64,000 nt of DNA from Streptomyces dengpaensis (GCF_002946835.1 NZ_CP026652.1:5952001-6016000); one strand, 5' to 3'; positions 17,384-26,900 are shown, counted from the stretch's first letter. Numbers and translations are program-made. The notes: generated by a model not told the origin, from the letters alone.

Positions 17384-18486
17384 GCGTGCGGGCACCCGCT
17401 CTGGCTGAGCGGCCGGGAGCCGGTGCCGGCCTCCGCCACGACATCGGCGACGACGCAACTCACGTTGTCCGGACCGCCGGAGTCGTTGGCGACCCGGACG
17501 AGCGCCCCGGCGGCCTGGTCCGGGAGGGGGTGCGACGACAGAACCCGCGCGATCTCCTCATCCGGTACGACACTGGAGAGACCGTCCGAGCAGAGCAGGT
17601 ACCGGTCGCCCGCCCTGGCGTCGTGCAGCCGCAGATCGGGGACGGAGCCGGCGGCGGTGCCCAACGCCTTGAGCAGCAGGGCCCGTTGGGGGTGAGCGGT
17701 GGCTTCCTCCGGCGTCAGCCGGCCCTCGTCGATCAACGACTGCACGACCGTGTGATCGTGGGTGATCCGGAACAGCTCCCCGTCGCGCAGCAGATACGCG
17801 CGCGAGTCCCCGATGTGGACGAGCGCGAGCCGGGAGCCGGTCCACACCATCGCGGTGAGGGTGGTGCCGATGTCCGCCTCGTCCTTCCGTTCCGAGGCGA
17901 TGTCCTGGACGGCCCGGGCGGCACCCTGGATTGCGTCCTCAAGGAGATTGAGCACATTCCCGGCAGGGAGCGGCTCGTCGTCCAGGAACTTGAGGGCCTC
18001 CACCGCCGCCGTACTGGCGGGCGCCCCGCCCGGCCCGAAGCCGTCGGCGACGGCGAGGACGCGGGCGCCCGCGTAGGCCGTGTCCTGATTGGTGCCCCGG
18101 ACCAGCCCGGTGTCGGAGAGCGCGGAGTAACGGAGCTCCAGCATGCTGGTGTCCTTCCTCGGTGGCGGCGAGAGATGGTCCACGAGGAACGCCGCCAGAT
18201 CCCGGCGCGCGGCCGTCTCGGCCTCGACCTGCGCCCAGTACGCCCGGATCTCCCGCGCGGCCGCCCCCGGCTCCAGGGCGCACACCCGCCGGATCCGGGC
18301 CAGCGGCATCCCCAGCCGCCGCAGCCACGCCACCAGACGTGCCTGCTCCAGCTGCCCGGCCGCGTAGTACCGGTACCCGGTCTCCGGGTCCACCCGGGCG
18401 GGCCGCAGCAACTCCAGCTCGTCGTACAGCCGCAGCGCCTTCGGCGACAGCCGGCACGCCTTCGCGAAGGCGCCGATCGTCAGCAT
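17122..18486 (-). CDS. MerR regulator fused to a PP2C-type phosphatase
   Basis: 454 residues from the ATG at 18486 (MLTIGAFAKACRLSPKALRL). Residues 1-110 are a MerR winged-helix with RLYDELELLRPARVDPETGY; a PP2C phosphatase follows with SDTGLVRGTNQD, VLAVADGFGPGG, DIGTTLTAMVW, ALVHIGDSRAYL and GGPDNVSCVVADVV, so the metal-binding Asp residues are kept. A DNA-binding protein with its own phosphatase is unusual but recurs in streptomycetes. The last 70-80 residues (after SRPLSQSGCP) are an antisense reading of the monooxygenase gene, produced when a 25-bp duplication shifted the frame past a stop that would otherwise lie near 17325. Expression is probably autoregulated from the 19-bp-spacer promoter at 18552-18582. 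Confidence 0.82.
   Translation of the reverse strand: MLTIGAFAKACRLSPKALRLYDELELLRPARVDPETGYRYYAAGQLEQARLVAWLRRLGMPLARIRRVCALEPGAAAREIRAYWAQVEAETAARRDLAAFLVDHLSPPPRKDTSMLELRYSALSDTGLVRGTNQDTAYAGARVLAVADGFGPGGAPASTAAVEALKFLDDEPLPAGNVLNLLEDAIQGAARAVQDIASERKDEADIGTTLTAMVWTGSRLALVHIGDSRAYLLRDGELFRITHDHTVVQSLIDEGRLTPEEATAHPQRALLLKALGTAAGSVPDLRLHDARAGDRYLLCSDGLSSVVPDEEIARVLSSHPLPDQAAGALVRVANDSGGPDNVSCVVADVVAEAGTGSRPLSQSGCPHAQPERVPAAFHSSSASGGPVSWGWSGPITAARSTLGARRTCAPRSREDTSVKRRATRPLPVAVYRSRSTYAARTRSRSVGPASVAPG
17363..17412. repeat. 25-bp perfect tandem duplication at the convergent gene ends
   Basis: GCGGGCACCCGCTCTGGCTG plus AGCGT at 17363-17387 is repeated at 17388-17412 with only the last base changed. 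It covers the monooxygenase stop (17381-17383) and shifts the frame of the opposing PP2C tail. This looks recent. Confidence 0.9.
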
Positions 18487-18551
18487 GTCCAAGCTGCCCA
18501 CCCCCGTGGTCGTGGTGACCGGTGACCCAGTCGTTCCCCGTTCCGCCACCG

Positions 18552-18582
18552 ATGCTGGGGCTTCACCCATGGTGAAGGTCAA
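18552..18582 (-). promoter_or_regulatory. MerR-type promoter with 19-bp spacer
   Basis: On the minus strand TTGACC (18582-18577) and CAGCAT (18557-18552) are separated by exactly 19 bp, the long spacing characteristic of MerR-controlled promoters, and the spacer holds the perfect inverted repeat CTTCACC-ATG-GGTGAAG. It lies 66 nt upstream of the MerR-PP2C start, implying autoregulation; the divergent ATP-grasp gene may share it. Confidence 0.72.
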
Positions 18583-18662
18583 ATGGGTTGCGGCGCACAC
18601 ACACGCCGTTGTTAGCCTGCGGCGGGATCCCCCCGAGACGTCGTACGAGGATGGAGTCCTCC

Positions 18663-19556
18663 GTGGCCAGCACCGCCGCCGCCCGCACCCGTGTCGCGCT
18701 CGCCACCTACGATCCGGGGGAGGAGCCGAGCGTCGACAGTGACCTGCCCGTGCTGAAGGCTGCCATCGAGGACGCGGGCGCCGAGGCGGTCGTCGCGCCT
18801 TGGGACGACCCCGAGACCGACTGGGCGGCCTTTGACCTCGTCGTGATCCGGTCGACGTGGGACTACAGCTGGCGGGTGGCCGAGTTCGTGGAGTGGGCCG
18901 AGCGGTGTGCGCGGGGTACGCGGCTCGCGAATCCGGCGGCGGTCGTGCGGTGGAACACCGACAAGCGGTACATCGGGGATCTGGCGGCGGCGGGGGTTCC
19001 GGTCGTGCCGACGCGGTATCTCGCGCCGGGTGATCCCGCCGACCTGCCCGACGACCACGAGTTCGTCATAAAGCCCACCGCCGGGGCGGGTGCGCGGTAC
19101 GCCGCCCGGTACACGCCCGAGGAGCGGGAGACGGCCGTGCGGCAGCTCGCGCGGATGCACGCGGAGGGGCTGACCGCGATGGTGCAGCCGTATGTGAGGA
19201 ACATCGACGCGGGAGGGGAGCGGGCTCTGCAGTTCTTCGGCGGGCGACTGGTGCATGCCAGCCGGAAGGGCGCCGTGCTGGCCCCCGGTACGCCGTACGA
19301 CGGGGACAAGGTGCCGCATCCCCAGCTCGAGGCCTGGGAGCCGACGGCCGCCGAACTGGCCGTCGCCGAACGGGCGTTGGCGGCCGTTCCCGGTGCGCCC
19401 GAGCTGCTCTACGCCCGCGTCGATCTCGTCGACGGTGACGACGGCGAGCCCCGGGCGATGGAGCTGGAGCTGATCGAGCCGAATCTCTTCCTCGGGCTGC
19501 ATCCGGAGTCGGTGCCCCTCGTCGCGGAGGCGATCGTCAAAGCGGCTGGTCGCTGA
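18663..19556 (+). CDS. ATP-grasp domain protein
   Basis: 297 residues. An N-terminal Rossmann-like part (VALATYDPGEEPSVDSDLPV) is followed by an ATP-grasp core: WNTDKRYIGDLAAAGVPVVP, FVIKPTAGAGARYAARY (ATP-binding Lys), MVQPYVRNIDAGGERALQFF and RAMELELIEPNLFLGLHPES (metal-binding Glu/Asn). Family members ligate a carboxylate to an amine or thiol with ATP; the substrate cannot be assigned. The GTG at 18663 has GGAG 6 nt upstream; an ATG at 18651 lacks a spaced ribosome site. The gene is divergent from the MerR-PP2C gene, and its end overlaps the hypothetical gene on the other strand by 20 nt. Confidence 0.72.
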   Translation: MASTAAARTRVALATYDPGEEPSVDSDLPVLKAAIEDAGAEAVVAPWDDPETDWAAFDLVVIRSTWDYSWRVAEFVEWAERCARGTRLANPAAVVRWNTDKRYIGDLAAAGVPVVPTRYLAPGDPADLPDDHEFVIKPTAGAGARYAARYTPEERETAVRQLARMHAEGLTAMVQPYVRNIDAGGERALQFFGGRLVHASRKGAVLAPGTPYDGDKVPHPQLEAWEPTAAELAVAERALAAVPGAPELLYARVDLVDGDDGEPRAMELELIEPNLFLGLHPESVPLVAEAIVKAAGR

Positions 19557-20172
19557 CGGCCAGCCGTTGGAGGAGGCCCCAGGTGAACTCCGCCGCGCAC
19601 GCGTGGCGTACGCCCGACGCGTCCGGGGCCGTGAAGGCCAGGCCCCAGCGTGTCGGGGCCGTGCCCTCCAGGGGGCGGGCGGGGGCGAAGGCTCGGGCGA
19701 CCTCGTCGACGGTGCAGGACCAGGGGGTCAGGTCGTCGAGCGTCGAGAGGACCGGGCCGGGGGCGCCAGGGGCCCGAACCAGCCATTCGTTCCAGGCCAC
19801 CCCGTTCGGGGCGACCAAAACCTCGAAGCGGAGGTCGGGCCACAGGGGGACCGGCCAGAGCAGGGCCTCGCAGGCGAGGTCGCCGATCTGGCGGGCCTGC
19901 ACGGACTCAGGGGCGCCCAGGATCGACCGGATGGGGGTACCTCCCATGCCCTTAAGGCTATGGGGGAGGGAGACGGCCGCCCGCGAGCGCGGGGCGTGCA
20001 GCATCGCCTGCCAGCGGCGGTTGGCCTCGCGCATCTCCGCGATGGACACGCCCAGCTCCCGGCGGGCGTCCTCGACGAGCCCGGGGTTGTGGTCGGCCAT
20101 GCGGCGCAACAGAACCAGCTGGAAGTCGAGAGGGGTGAAGGGGGTGGCGGGGCGACGTTTCTTGGCGGGCAT
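19537..20172 (-). CDS. Conserved hypothetical protein interrupted by a palindromic insert
   Basis: 211 residues from the ATG of MPAKKRRPATPFTPLDFQLV, chosen because the longer frame upstream runs into a repeat. I do not recognise the family. The N-terminal 60 residues are basic and helical, and the C-terminal half contains WPDLRFEVLVAPNGVAWNEW and TPWSCTVDEVARAFAP. Residues around 68-80 (SLPHSLKGMGGTPI) are encoded by a mobile palindrome (19932-19969) that has apparently been inserted in frame. It is transcribed away from the Trm112 gene. Confidence 0.62.
   Translation of the reverse strand: MPAKKRRPATPFTPLDFQLVLLRRMADHNPGLVEDARRELGVSIAEMREANRRWQAMLHAPRSRAAVSLPHSLKGMGGTPIRSILGAPESVQARQIGDLACEALLWPVPLWPDLRFEVLVAPNGVAWNEWLVRAPGAPGPVLSTLDDLTPWSCTVDEVARAFAPARPLEGTAPTRWGLAFTAPDASGVRHACAAEFTWGLLQRLAVSDQPL
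19932..19969. repeat. Short palindromic insert, copy A
   Basis: TGGGGGTACCTCCCATGCCC then TTAAGGCTATGGGGGAGG. The arms CCTCCCATGCC and GGCTATGGGGGAGG pair across a short loop. It lies within a coding sequence and keeps the frame. It is nearly identical in plan to the copy at 23395. Confidence 0.75.
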
Positions 20173-20202
20173 GGGGTCCAGTTTTAACCCGGCAGGCACG
20201 TC

Positions 20203-20470
20203 GCAGCCCGCCCGGCCTTCGAGGACGCGGCAACGAGTCGCGCCCCCACCCACCCCGCCGCACCCTCAACCCCGCGTGGCGAAGTTTTCAGCCCGTCCGG
20301 CGTTCGATGACAAGGTAACGAACTCCCCTCCACCTACCCCCGCCGCACCCCCACCCACCCCGGGCGGCACATTTCAGCCCGTCCGGCGTTTGAGGACGAG
20401 GCCGTTCAGGCCGATAGGGGGGTCTGGGGGCGGCAGCCCCCAGATACGGGACGGGTAGGGGCGGAGGGGG
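20203..20470 (+). repeat. Dispersed intergenic hairpin repeat, copies 2-4
   Basis: Three head sequences related to CAGCCCGTCCGGCGTT start near 20204, 20289 and 20375, spaced 85-86 bp apart. Only the third continues into the full hairpin (GGGGGGTCTGGGGGCGGCAG, CCCCCAGATACGGGACGGGT). The first two end in C-rich CCCACCC runs. The block fills the gap between the hypothetical gene and Trm112. Confidence 0.8.
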
Positions 20471-20503
20471 CGGAAACCCCTCGTGGCCGGTCCCCTCCGG
20501 CCG

Positions 20504-20731
20504 TCATGGGGCCATCCGTTTGAGGAGTTCCTCGTGCTCGTCCTCCGTGACCTGCTCCCCGGAGGACGGCAGCAGTTGCGGTATGCCGTCGACGATCGGG
20601 TAGCGGCGGCGCAGCCGCGGATTGTAGAGCGCCTCCTCGGAGGTCAGGGCCTCATCCGGCACCAGCAGATGGAGCGGCCCCTTGTCGAGCGGACAGGCCA
20701 GAATCTTCAGCAGCGGGTCGTCGGCGTTCAT
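20504..20731 (-). CDS. Trm112 family protein
   Basis: 75 residues: LLKILACPLDKGPLHLLVPD and YPIVDGIPQLLP are the hallmark segments of Trm112/YcaR-like small proteins, which in other organisms stabilise methyltransferases. Only one Cys (ACPLDKG) is present, so the zinc site of eukaryotic Trm112 is not conserved. The start overlaps the stop of the EamA transporter gene by ATGA. Two SAM methyltransferases lie in the same operon and are plausible partners; that link is inferred. Confidence 0.82.
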   Translation of the reverse strand: MNADDPLLKILACPLDKGPLHLLVPDEALTSEEALYNPRLRRRYPIVDGIPQLLPSSGEQVTEDEHEELLKRMAP

Positions 20732-21645
20732 GGGGGCGTCAACTCCTTGGTATCAGTGGAGGGTTGCGGTGCGGCATCGTGCTTGGGCATGGCAAGCAGA
20801 ACCGACACCGCGAGCACGGTGCCCGCCAGCCGCAGCGCCAGCCGCACCGGCTGGTCCGGCAGCGCCTCGCCGAACGCGAGCGTGCCGAGCACCGCCGTGA
20901 ACAGGCAGGTCACCGTCGTGCAGACCGGCACGATCAGCGAGGCCCGGCAGCGCTGCAGCGCCGCCTGCGACATGACCAGGCCGAACGCGCCGGTGAAGAG
21001 CAGGAGATAGGGGTATGGGGAGCGCAGGAGGCCAACAACCGCTCCCCCAAGGTTACTTGTCGTCAGATAGCTCGACACGCCCTTGATGGCGAGCGAGCTC
21101 ACCCCGTACAACAGGCCCACCGCCACACCGTATTCGACGCCCGTGGTCGGCATGCGGTGCCGGTGCTTAGCACGGCGCTCGGCACTGCCGTACAGCCAGA
21201 CGCCCGTCGCAAGGGACGGCAGGCACACGGTGAGGATCAGCGGCGCGGGGGCGCCGCGGCTCACCGTGTCCGTGCTCTCGCTCAGGGACAGGACGACCAT
21301 CAGCAGGGCGGCGAGGATGGCGCCGAGCGCGTACCGTTCGCGGCCCGTGGTCTCCTCGCCGAGCAGCCGGGAGGAGAGCAGCACCAGGAGGACGAGGCCG
21401 GAGACGAACAGGCCCTGGGCTGCGGCGATCGGCAGCGTGCGGTAGACGGCGAGCTGGGCGCCGAAGCCCGCGGCGAGGGCCAGCGAACCGCCGATCCACA
21501 GCGGGCTCCCGAGGACCAGGCGCAGCAGCCGCGCGGGGCGGTGGATGTTCACCTCGGGCAGGGCGGCCAGCGCGCGTTTCTCCAGGACGAATCCGGTGCT
21601 GTACAGGACGTTCGCCAGCAGGGCCGCGGCCACTCCCCACCACAT
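20728..21645 (-). CDS. EamA/DMT-type membrane transporter
   Basis: 305 residues with nine or ten hydrophobic helices. It begins MWWGVAAALLANVLYSTGFV, then LVLGSPLWIGGSLALAAGFG, AAQGLFVSGLVLLVLLSSRL and GALAALLMVVL-like segments, with a repeat-like second half (VGLLYGVSSLAIKGVSSYL, AALQRCRASLIVPVCTTVTC). This is the drug/metabolite transporter fold in which two five-helix halves repeat. In this locus a polyprenyl-sugar or glycan-precursor flippase role is plausible but unproved. It starts 3 nt after the methyltransferase stop and overlaps Trm112. Confidence 0.75.
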   Translation of the reverse strand: MWWGVAAALLANVLYSTGFVLEKRALAALPEVNIHRPARLLRLVLGSPLWIGGSLALAAGFGAQLAVYRTLPIAAAQGLFVSGLVLLVLLSSRLLGEETTGRERYALGAILAALLMVVLSLSESTDTVSRGAPAPLILTVCLPSLATGVWLYGSAERRAKHRHRMPTTGVEYGVAVGLLYGVSSLAIKGVSSYLTTSNLGGAVVGLLRSPYPYLLLFTGAFGLVMSQAALQRCRASLIVPVCTTVTCLFTAVLGTLAFGEALPDQPVRLALRLAGTVLAVSVLLAMPKHDAAPQPSTDTKELTPP

Positions 21646-21648
21646 GGT

Positions 21649-22389
21649 CTACGTCCTTCGCGCGTGCAGGAGCAGGATGGAGGAGAACGAGGGCGCGGCG
21701 CAGGCCAGCCGGTCCAGCGGCCACAGCGGACGCGGTACGCCGTGGAAGGGGGCCCCCGCGAGGCGCACCACCTCGAAGCCCGACGCGGTCACGAACTCCC
21801 GTAGCGCGCGGGCGGTGTAGAGCCGCAGGTGTCCCACGACCTCGCGGCCCGGGCGGCCGTGGATCGCGCGCAGGCTCACCTCCGAGAAGACGGGCTGGAC
21901 ACCGGCGAGCAGCAGGGCACGGTTGTACCAGGCGGCGAGGTTCGGGGTGGACAGCATCAAGTGGCCGCCGGGGCGCAGGACTCGGCGAATCTCGTCCAGT
22001 GCGCCATCCGGGTCCACGAGGTGCTCGACGACCTCGCTGAACAGCACCGCGTCGGCGGCGCCCGTCGCGAACGGCAGCCCGCCGTCGGTGAGTTCACCGC
22101 GGACCGTGTACGGCATGTGGGCGTGGGCGCGTCTGAGTGCGTCCTGCGACCAGTCGACGCCGATCAGGCGGTGCCCGGCGAGGAGGGGAGCGGCGGTGGC
22201 CGCGGCTGTGCCGTCGCCGCAGCCGATGTCCAGCACGGTCTTCGCGCCCGCCGTGGCCGGACCGAGCACGTCGGCCAGCATGCGGGCCTGGCGGAGGCTG
22301 CGGGGGGTGCCGGAGGCCACGGGGACGGTGGGGTCCTCGTAGAAGTCGCGGAGTCCCGTGCGGGCCGGGGTGGTTGTCGAGGTCGTCAT
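21649..22389 (-). CDS. Class I SAM-dependent methyltransferase
   Basis: 246 residues from the ATG of MTTSTTTPARTGLRDFYEDP. SAM motif I is VLDIGCGDGTAAA near residue 50, motif II is LIGVDWSQDALRRA, and the post-I segment AVLFSEVVEHLVDPDGALDE with VLRPGGHLMLSTPN is typical of the Methyltransf_11 family. The C-terminus (LLLHARRT) is short. The start overlaps the condensation-protein stop (ATGA at 22386-22389). It probably methylates a sugar or lipid of the surface glycan; the substrate is not determined. Confidence 0.8.
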   Translation of the reverse strand: MTTSTTTPARTGLRDFYEDPTVPVASGTPRSLRQARMLADVLGPATAGAKTVLDIGCGDGTAAATAAPLLAGHRLIGVDWSQDALRRAHAHMPYTVRGELTDGGLPFATGAADAVLFSEVVEHLVDPDGALDEIRRVLRPGGHLMLSTPNLAAWYNRALLLAGVQPVFSEVSLRAIHGRPGREVVGHLRLYTARALREFVTASGFEVVRLAGAPFHGVPRPLWPLDRLACAAPSFSSILLLHARRT

Positions 22390-23906
22390 GCGCCGGGCTC
22401 CTTCGTCGGCTTCGACTCCTCCGTCGCGTGCAGGTAGTGCTCGAAGAGGTCGCGGAGGTGGGCGCCGTCGCCGTGGCCGAGCAGAGTGCGCGACCAGCGC
22501 AGGGCGAGGTGCAGACGGCCCGCGGTGGACGCGGTCGTGACGGTCAGGCCGCGGGGCATACGGGCGGGGGCCGAGAACCACACCGCGCGGGCGCGGCCGG
22601 CCTCCTCGCCGAAATCGAGCGGGTACGGGACGCGGCCGATGTTGCTGAGCAGGGTGGTCGACGTCCATGGGCCCGCCGCTCGGCGGAGGCCCCGGGTGAC
22701 GGCCGCGCGCCATGCCACGGGGACGACAGGCGCGGTCAACAGGGCTGCTCCATGGCCGAGTTGGGGTCGGTCGGCCGCCTTCAGCGCACGGGTGCGGTTC
22801 GCTGTACGGCGCAGGAGCTCGCCCATGCGGTCCGGGTTCAACTCCTCCGGTGCGAAGGTGACTTCTACGAGCCTTGTTCCGTTACCGATCGGCATGTCCT
22901 CGCCCCTGGGGCGGTCGTCGACCGGCATCGTGATGCGGAGGGGGCGCGGGTGTGCGCCGTGCTCTCTGTTCCAGTGGGCGATCATCAGGGCCGTGGCGGC
23001 CATGAGCTGGTCGTTCACGGTGTAGGGGGCGGCCTTGGGGCGGCGCGGGACGGTGAGTTCGCTGACCAGCAGGCCGTTGCCGGGGGAGGGTTCGGGGGTG
23101 CCGGGGGCGACCCGGGCGGGTGGGGTCCAGGTGGAGGGGGCGTCCACCTGGTCGGTGTGCGGTGTGTCGGGGGTGCGCACCGGGGCTGCGGCGGGGGAGT
23201 TGTCCCGGCCGCCGTACAGCTGCGCTGCCGTGGCCAGGATGCGGAGGCAGGCGGGGCCGTCCAGCGCGGTGTGGTTGATGGTGAGGAAGAGGACGGTGCC
23301 CTTGGGGTCCGGGCGCCCGGGGGTGTGGCCGGCCGGGGGGTGGGTGCGCTGCTCGGCGCTGTGAGGTGCCGCTCTCCTTGGGACGGGTGCCGCCTGGGGG
23401 TCCCCCCACGCCGTTAAGGCAGTGGGGGAGGCTGGATTGCCCGCAGCTACGTCGGCTCCCACCGCGCCCTTCGCCTCGCTCCCCACCGCCGGGCCCGCGT
23501 TCTCGACCACCTCCAGGCGGATCGGTGGGGACAAGGACAGCGGCGGGGCCTCCATGAGTGCTCTGGTTCTCGCGTTTCTGAGTGCGCCGCGGACCGGGGG
23601 CGAGAAGGTCACGACCTCCACATCCGGGCCGGGGGTGAGCTCCCATTCGTAGCGGCGGCGGTACCACCGGCCCGGGGCCTGGCGCATGAGGATGCGGGGG
23701 TGCCGGTGCAGGGCCTCGGCGAAGGCCGATCGGAGCCGGGCGGGGTCGAGGCGGCCCGGCAGGTGGACCTCGATGTGGACCGTTTCCGGTTCCTCGTCCT
23801 GGAGGCAGTGGCGGGCGACCTCGTCCACCACCGGGAACGGAACGCGTACCGGAGGCCGGCGCGGACCGTCCGTGCCGTTCCGTGCCGGGTGCTCCACTGC
23901 TGTCAT
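22386..23906 (-). CDS. Condensation-domain-like acyltransferase
   Basis: 506 residues. The fold resembles NRPS condensation, PapA and WS/DGAT enzymes: an N-terminal EPETVHIEVHLPGRLDPARL, active-site region FLTINHTALDGPACLRILAT (NHxxxDG instead of HHxxxDG) near residue 215, MPVDDRPRGEDMPIGNG and STTLLSNIGRVPYP (the DFGWG-like lock region). Such enzymes esterify hydroxyls with acyl groups. Residues 160-180 contain LTAWGDPQAAPVPRR, partly encoded by a mobile palindrome (23395-23431). It sits between AftD and the methyltransferase with 4-nt overlaps on both sides, suggesting acylation of the same glycan or glycolipid. Confidence 0.72.
   Translation of the reverse strand: MTAVEHPARNGTDGPRRPPVRVPFPVVDEVARHCLQDEEPETVHIEVHLPGRLDPARLRSAFAEALHRHPRILMRQAPGRWYRRRYEWELTPGPDVEVVTFSPPVRGALRNARTRALMEAPPLSLSPPIRLEVVENAGPAVGSEAKGAVGADVAAGNPASPTALTAWGDPQAAPVPRRAAPHSAEQRTHPPAGHTPGRPDPKGTVLFLTINHTALDGPACLRILATAAQLYGGRDNSPAAAPVRTPDTPHTDQVDAPSTWTPPARVAPGTPEPSPGNGLLVSELTVPRRPKAAPYTVNDQLMAATALMIAHWNREHGAHPRPLRITMPVDDRPRGEDMPIGNGTRLVEVTFAPEELNPDRMGELLRRTANRTRALKAADRPQLGHGAALLTAPVVPVAWRAAVTRGLRRAAGPWTSTTLLSNIGRVPYPLDFGEEAGRARAVWFSAPARMPRGLTVTTASTAGRLHLALRWSRTLLGHGDGAHLRDLFEHYLHATEESKPTKEPGA
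23395..23431. repeat. Short palindromic insert, copy B
   Basis: TGGGGGTCCCCCCACGCCG then TTAAGGCAGTGGGGGAGG, sharing the loop TTAAGGC and both ends with copy A. It lies inside the condensation-like gene and keeps the reading frame. Confidence 0.75.
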
Positions 23907-26900
23907 GCGGTGTCACCCCTCCCCGTGTCGTCCTCGGGCGGTGTCGCCCTGAACCTCGGCTTGCGGAACCCGATGCGGGCGGTCGGCGGGTCGGGCTCGG
24001 GTTGCGCCGACTCCGGGCCACGCGCGGAGACGGTCGGCCCCGAGGTGACCCCGGATGCCTTCGGTTTCGGCGCGCCCGGCGTCTCCGCGGTCGCCCTCGG
24101 TTTCGGTGCGCCCGGCGTCTCTGCGGTCGCCCTCGGTTTCGGTGCGCCCGGCGTCTCTGCGGTCGCCCTCGGTTTCGGTGCGCCCGGCGTCTCTGCGGTC
24201 GCCCTCGGTTTCGGTGCGCCCGGCGTCTCTGCGGTCGCCCCCGGCCCCGACGCACCCGCCGCCTTCCCGGACACCCCCGGAGCCCTCGAGGCCCCCGGCC
24301 CGCTCCGGCTCTCCCCCCGCACCCGTCGCGGCAGCGGTGCCGTCGGTGCCTCCCGCCGGGACCACCGGGAAGCGGCCGCCCCGGACGGGCCCGGTTCCCG
24401 TACGCTCACCAGCCCCGCGAACAGCCCGATCAGCGCGAGCAGTTGGGCCGTCGGCCCGAACGCCCCCTCGTCCGCCGACACCGGCGATCCCGCCCCTGTC
24501 GCGGCGGCGATCCCGGCACCCGCGAGCGCGAGGAACGCGATCGGTACGAGCAGGGCGTGCCGCCTGCGGGCGAGCAGGGCCAGCGCCGGGACCAGGAGGG
24601 CGAAGAAGCCCGCGATCACGACCCCGGCCAGGGTGAGCGCGACCAGGCCGAGCCACATCCCGGGCAGCGGCGGCACCGGCTGCGGCTCGTCGGGGTTCGC
24701 CGAGCGGCGGCGCCACACGACGAGGCACACCAGGGCCGCCACCGCGACACCGCCACCGATCAGCCCGACCTCGTACGTCGTCGAGGGCTCGTACGACAGC
24801 TTGACCGCGCCGCCCGGGCCAGACGGGATCTGCCAGCCCTGCTGCCAGCCGTCGAGCCGTACCGGCGTGAGTTCCTTGCCGCCCAGCGTGGCCTTCCAGC
24901 CGTCGTTGTAGTTCTCGTACGTCGTCAGGTACGAGGCGGCGCCCGAGCCGACCGTCACCTCGCGGCGGTCGCCCAGCCAGTCGCGTATCCGGAGATCACG
25001 CCCGGCGGTGGCCGCCTCCGTGACCGTGCCGCGTGTCAGCGTCACGGCGGTGACGGTCAGCGGTCCCGCGTCGCCCGCCTCGACCCGGTGCGAGCCGCCG
25101 GCCAGCTCCAAGGAGCCGTCCTCACGCCCTTCTTGGCAGAGCGTCACGTCGAACGGACGCCGCTCCACCAGATCCCGTACCGTCCCCTGCGCGCTCGTCT
25201 CGTGCAGCTTTCCGTCGACCGCGACGACCGGGCCCTTCCCGCAGGGGAGCGAGAACGAACGGGAGCCGGACGGCTGCGGGGTGCGGTACTGGTCGAGCGC
25301 CGGGATGTAGGCCTCCGTCAGTCCGACCGGGAGCTGCAGGTCGGCGTCCGCGACCGGGTTGTGGACGGTCAGCGGTGCGGTCTCGGTGACGGTGATGTCG
25401 AGGCGGTCGGTGGTGATGGGATCGAAGCGGGCCCAGCCGTTCTCGTCGACGGCGACGATCGCCGCCCCGTCCGGGGAGCTGATGTTCACCTTCGTCGGCC
25501 GGGCCGACAGGCCGCCCGCCGGGGCCAGGACGATGGAGGCGACCGGCTGTTTGTCCGGCCAGCTCAGGTGGATCGCCGGGTTGTCCCCGGCGATCCACGC
25601 CGTCGTCAGGTCGCCGTCGGTGAGGTTGCGCGCCGACAGGCCGGCGCCCAGCTCGGCCGTGGAGTCGGCCGTCGCGACGATCCGGCTCCGCCGGTCGGGC
25701 GCGACCTCGTACAGCAGCCTGTCGAGCTCCTCGCCCGGGACGGGGACCGCGCTCGCCTTGATCGCGTACGTCCCCGCCGTCGACGTCGAGAAGCTGCGGT
25801 GCAGGCCCGCCTCGGTGCCCGTCGGGGAGAGCCCGGTGGGGTCGGCGGTGCGGTGCAGCGAGACGATGTCGGCGGAGGCGTCCGAGCCGGCGGCGTCCGT
25901 CGGGAGTCGCAGCAGACGCGTGACCTGGACGTCCGGCAGGTCGACCTCGGAGAAGCCCGCACCGGTCAGTCCGGCGTGCTGCCGCGTCGAGCCGGTGATC
26001 GTGATCTTCAGCCAGCTCGTCGAGCCGGGGCGGGCCTTGACCGACTGGGCCATGCCGTTCGGCTGGAGATAGCTGCTGACGGAGCCCTTCTCCGTCTCCA
26101 CCCGCACCCGCGTCGCCGCCGACCGTACGCCGTCCTGCGGCAGCGGGGTCATCTTGAACGACGACGGCATGTCCAGCGAATCGTCGAAGCGGATCCGCAG
26201 CCACTGCCCGTTCGCCGAGCCCGCCGCGCCCTCGGCCCACGCCGTGCCGGGGTTGCCGTCGAAGGCGTTCACGGGGTCGTACTGGGGGAGGTGGAACAGC
26301 CAGTTGCCGGTGGACGACGCCGTCACCGAGCGGGCACCGCGCAGTTCCGCCACCGTCTGGTGCCGGATCCCCTTGGCCGGCAGGATCTGGTGCGGCTTCT
26401 CGCCGGCGTCCTGGACACTGTCGCTGTCATTGCGCTGGTCGCGCGTGTACGTGTACGAGGTGTTGGCGTTGACCAGGCCGAAGCGGGTGTCGGCGCGGCG
26501 CAGCCCGTCGCCCACCACCTGCACCGCGGGCGTGCCGAGGCCGGGATGGTTGTCGCCGGTCAGCACGGTGGCGCGGCCCCGCATCGAGGGGTCGGCGGCC
26601 AGCGGGAGGAGCGCCTCGGGGCCGCCGGACACGACGGCCGTGTCGGCGATCGGCTTCAGCCCGGCCTGTCCGGGCCTCGGCACGTCCTGGCCGGCCGGCT
26701 CGTAGATCTCGACGGCGCGCTGGCGCGGATACAGGCCCTCGACCCGGAGCGGGGTGTCGTCCGCGATCCGACCCCCGGTCATGACCGGGCCGAAACCGGT
26801 CACGCGCCGGTACCCGGACTGCTCCAGGGTGCGCTTCACGGTGGTGGTCGGGACGTAGCCGATCTGGTCGGGGTCCAGGTCATTGCGTACGACGACGTAG

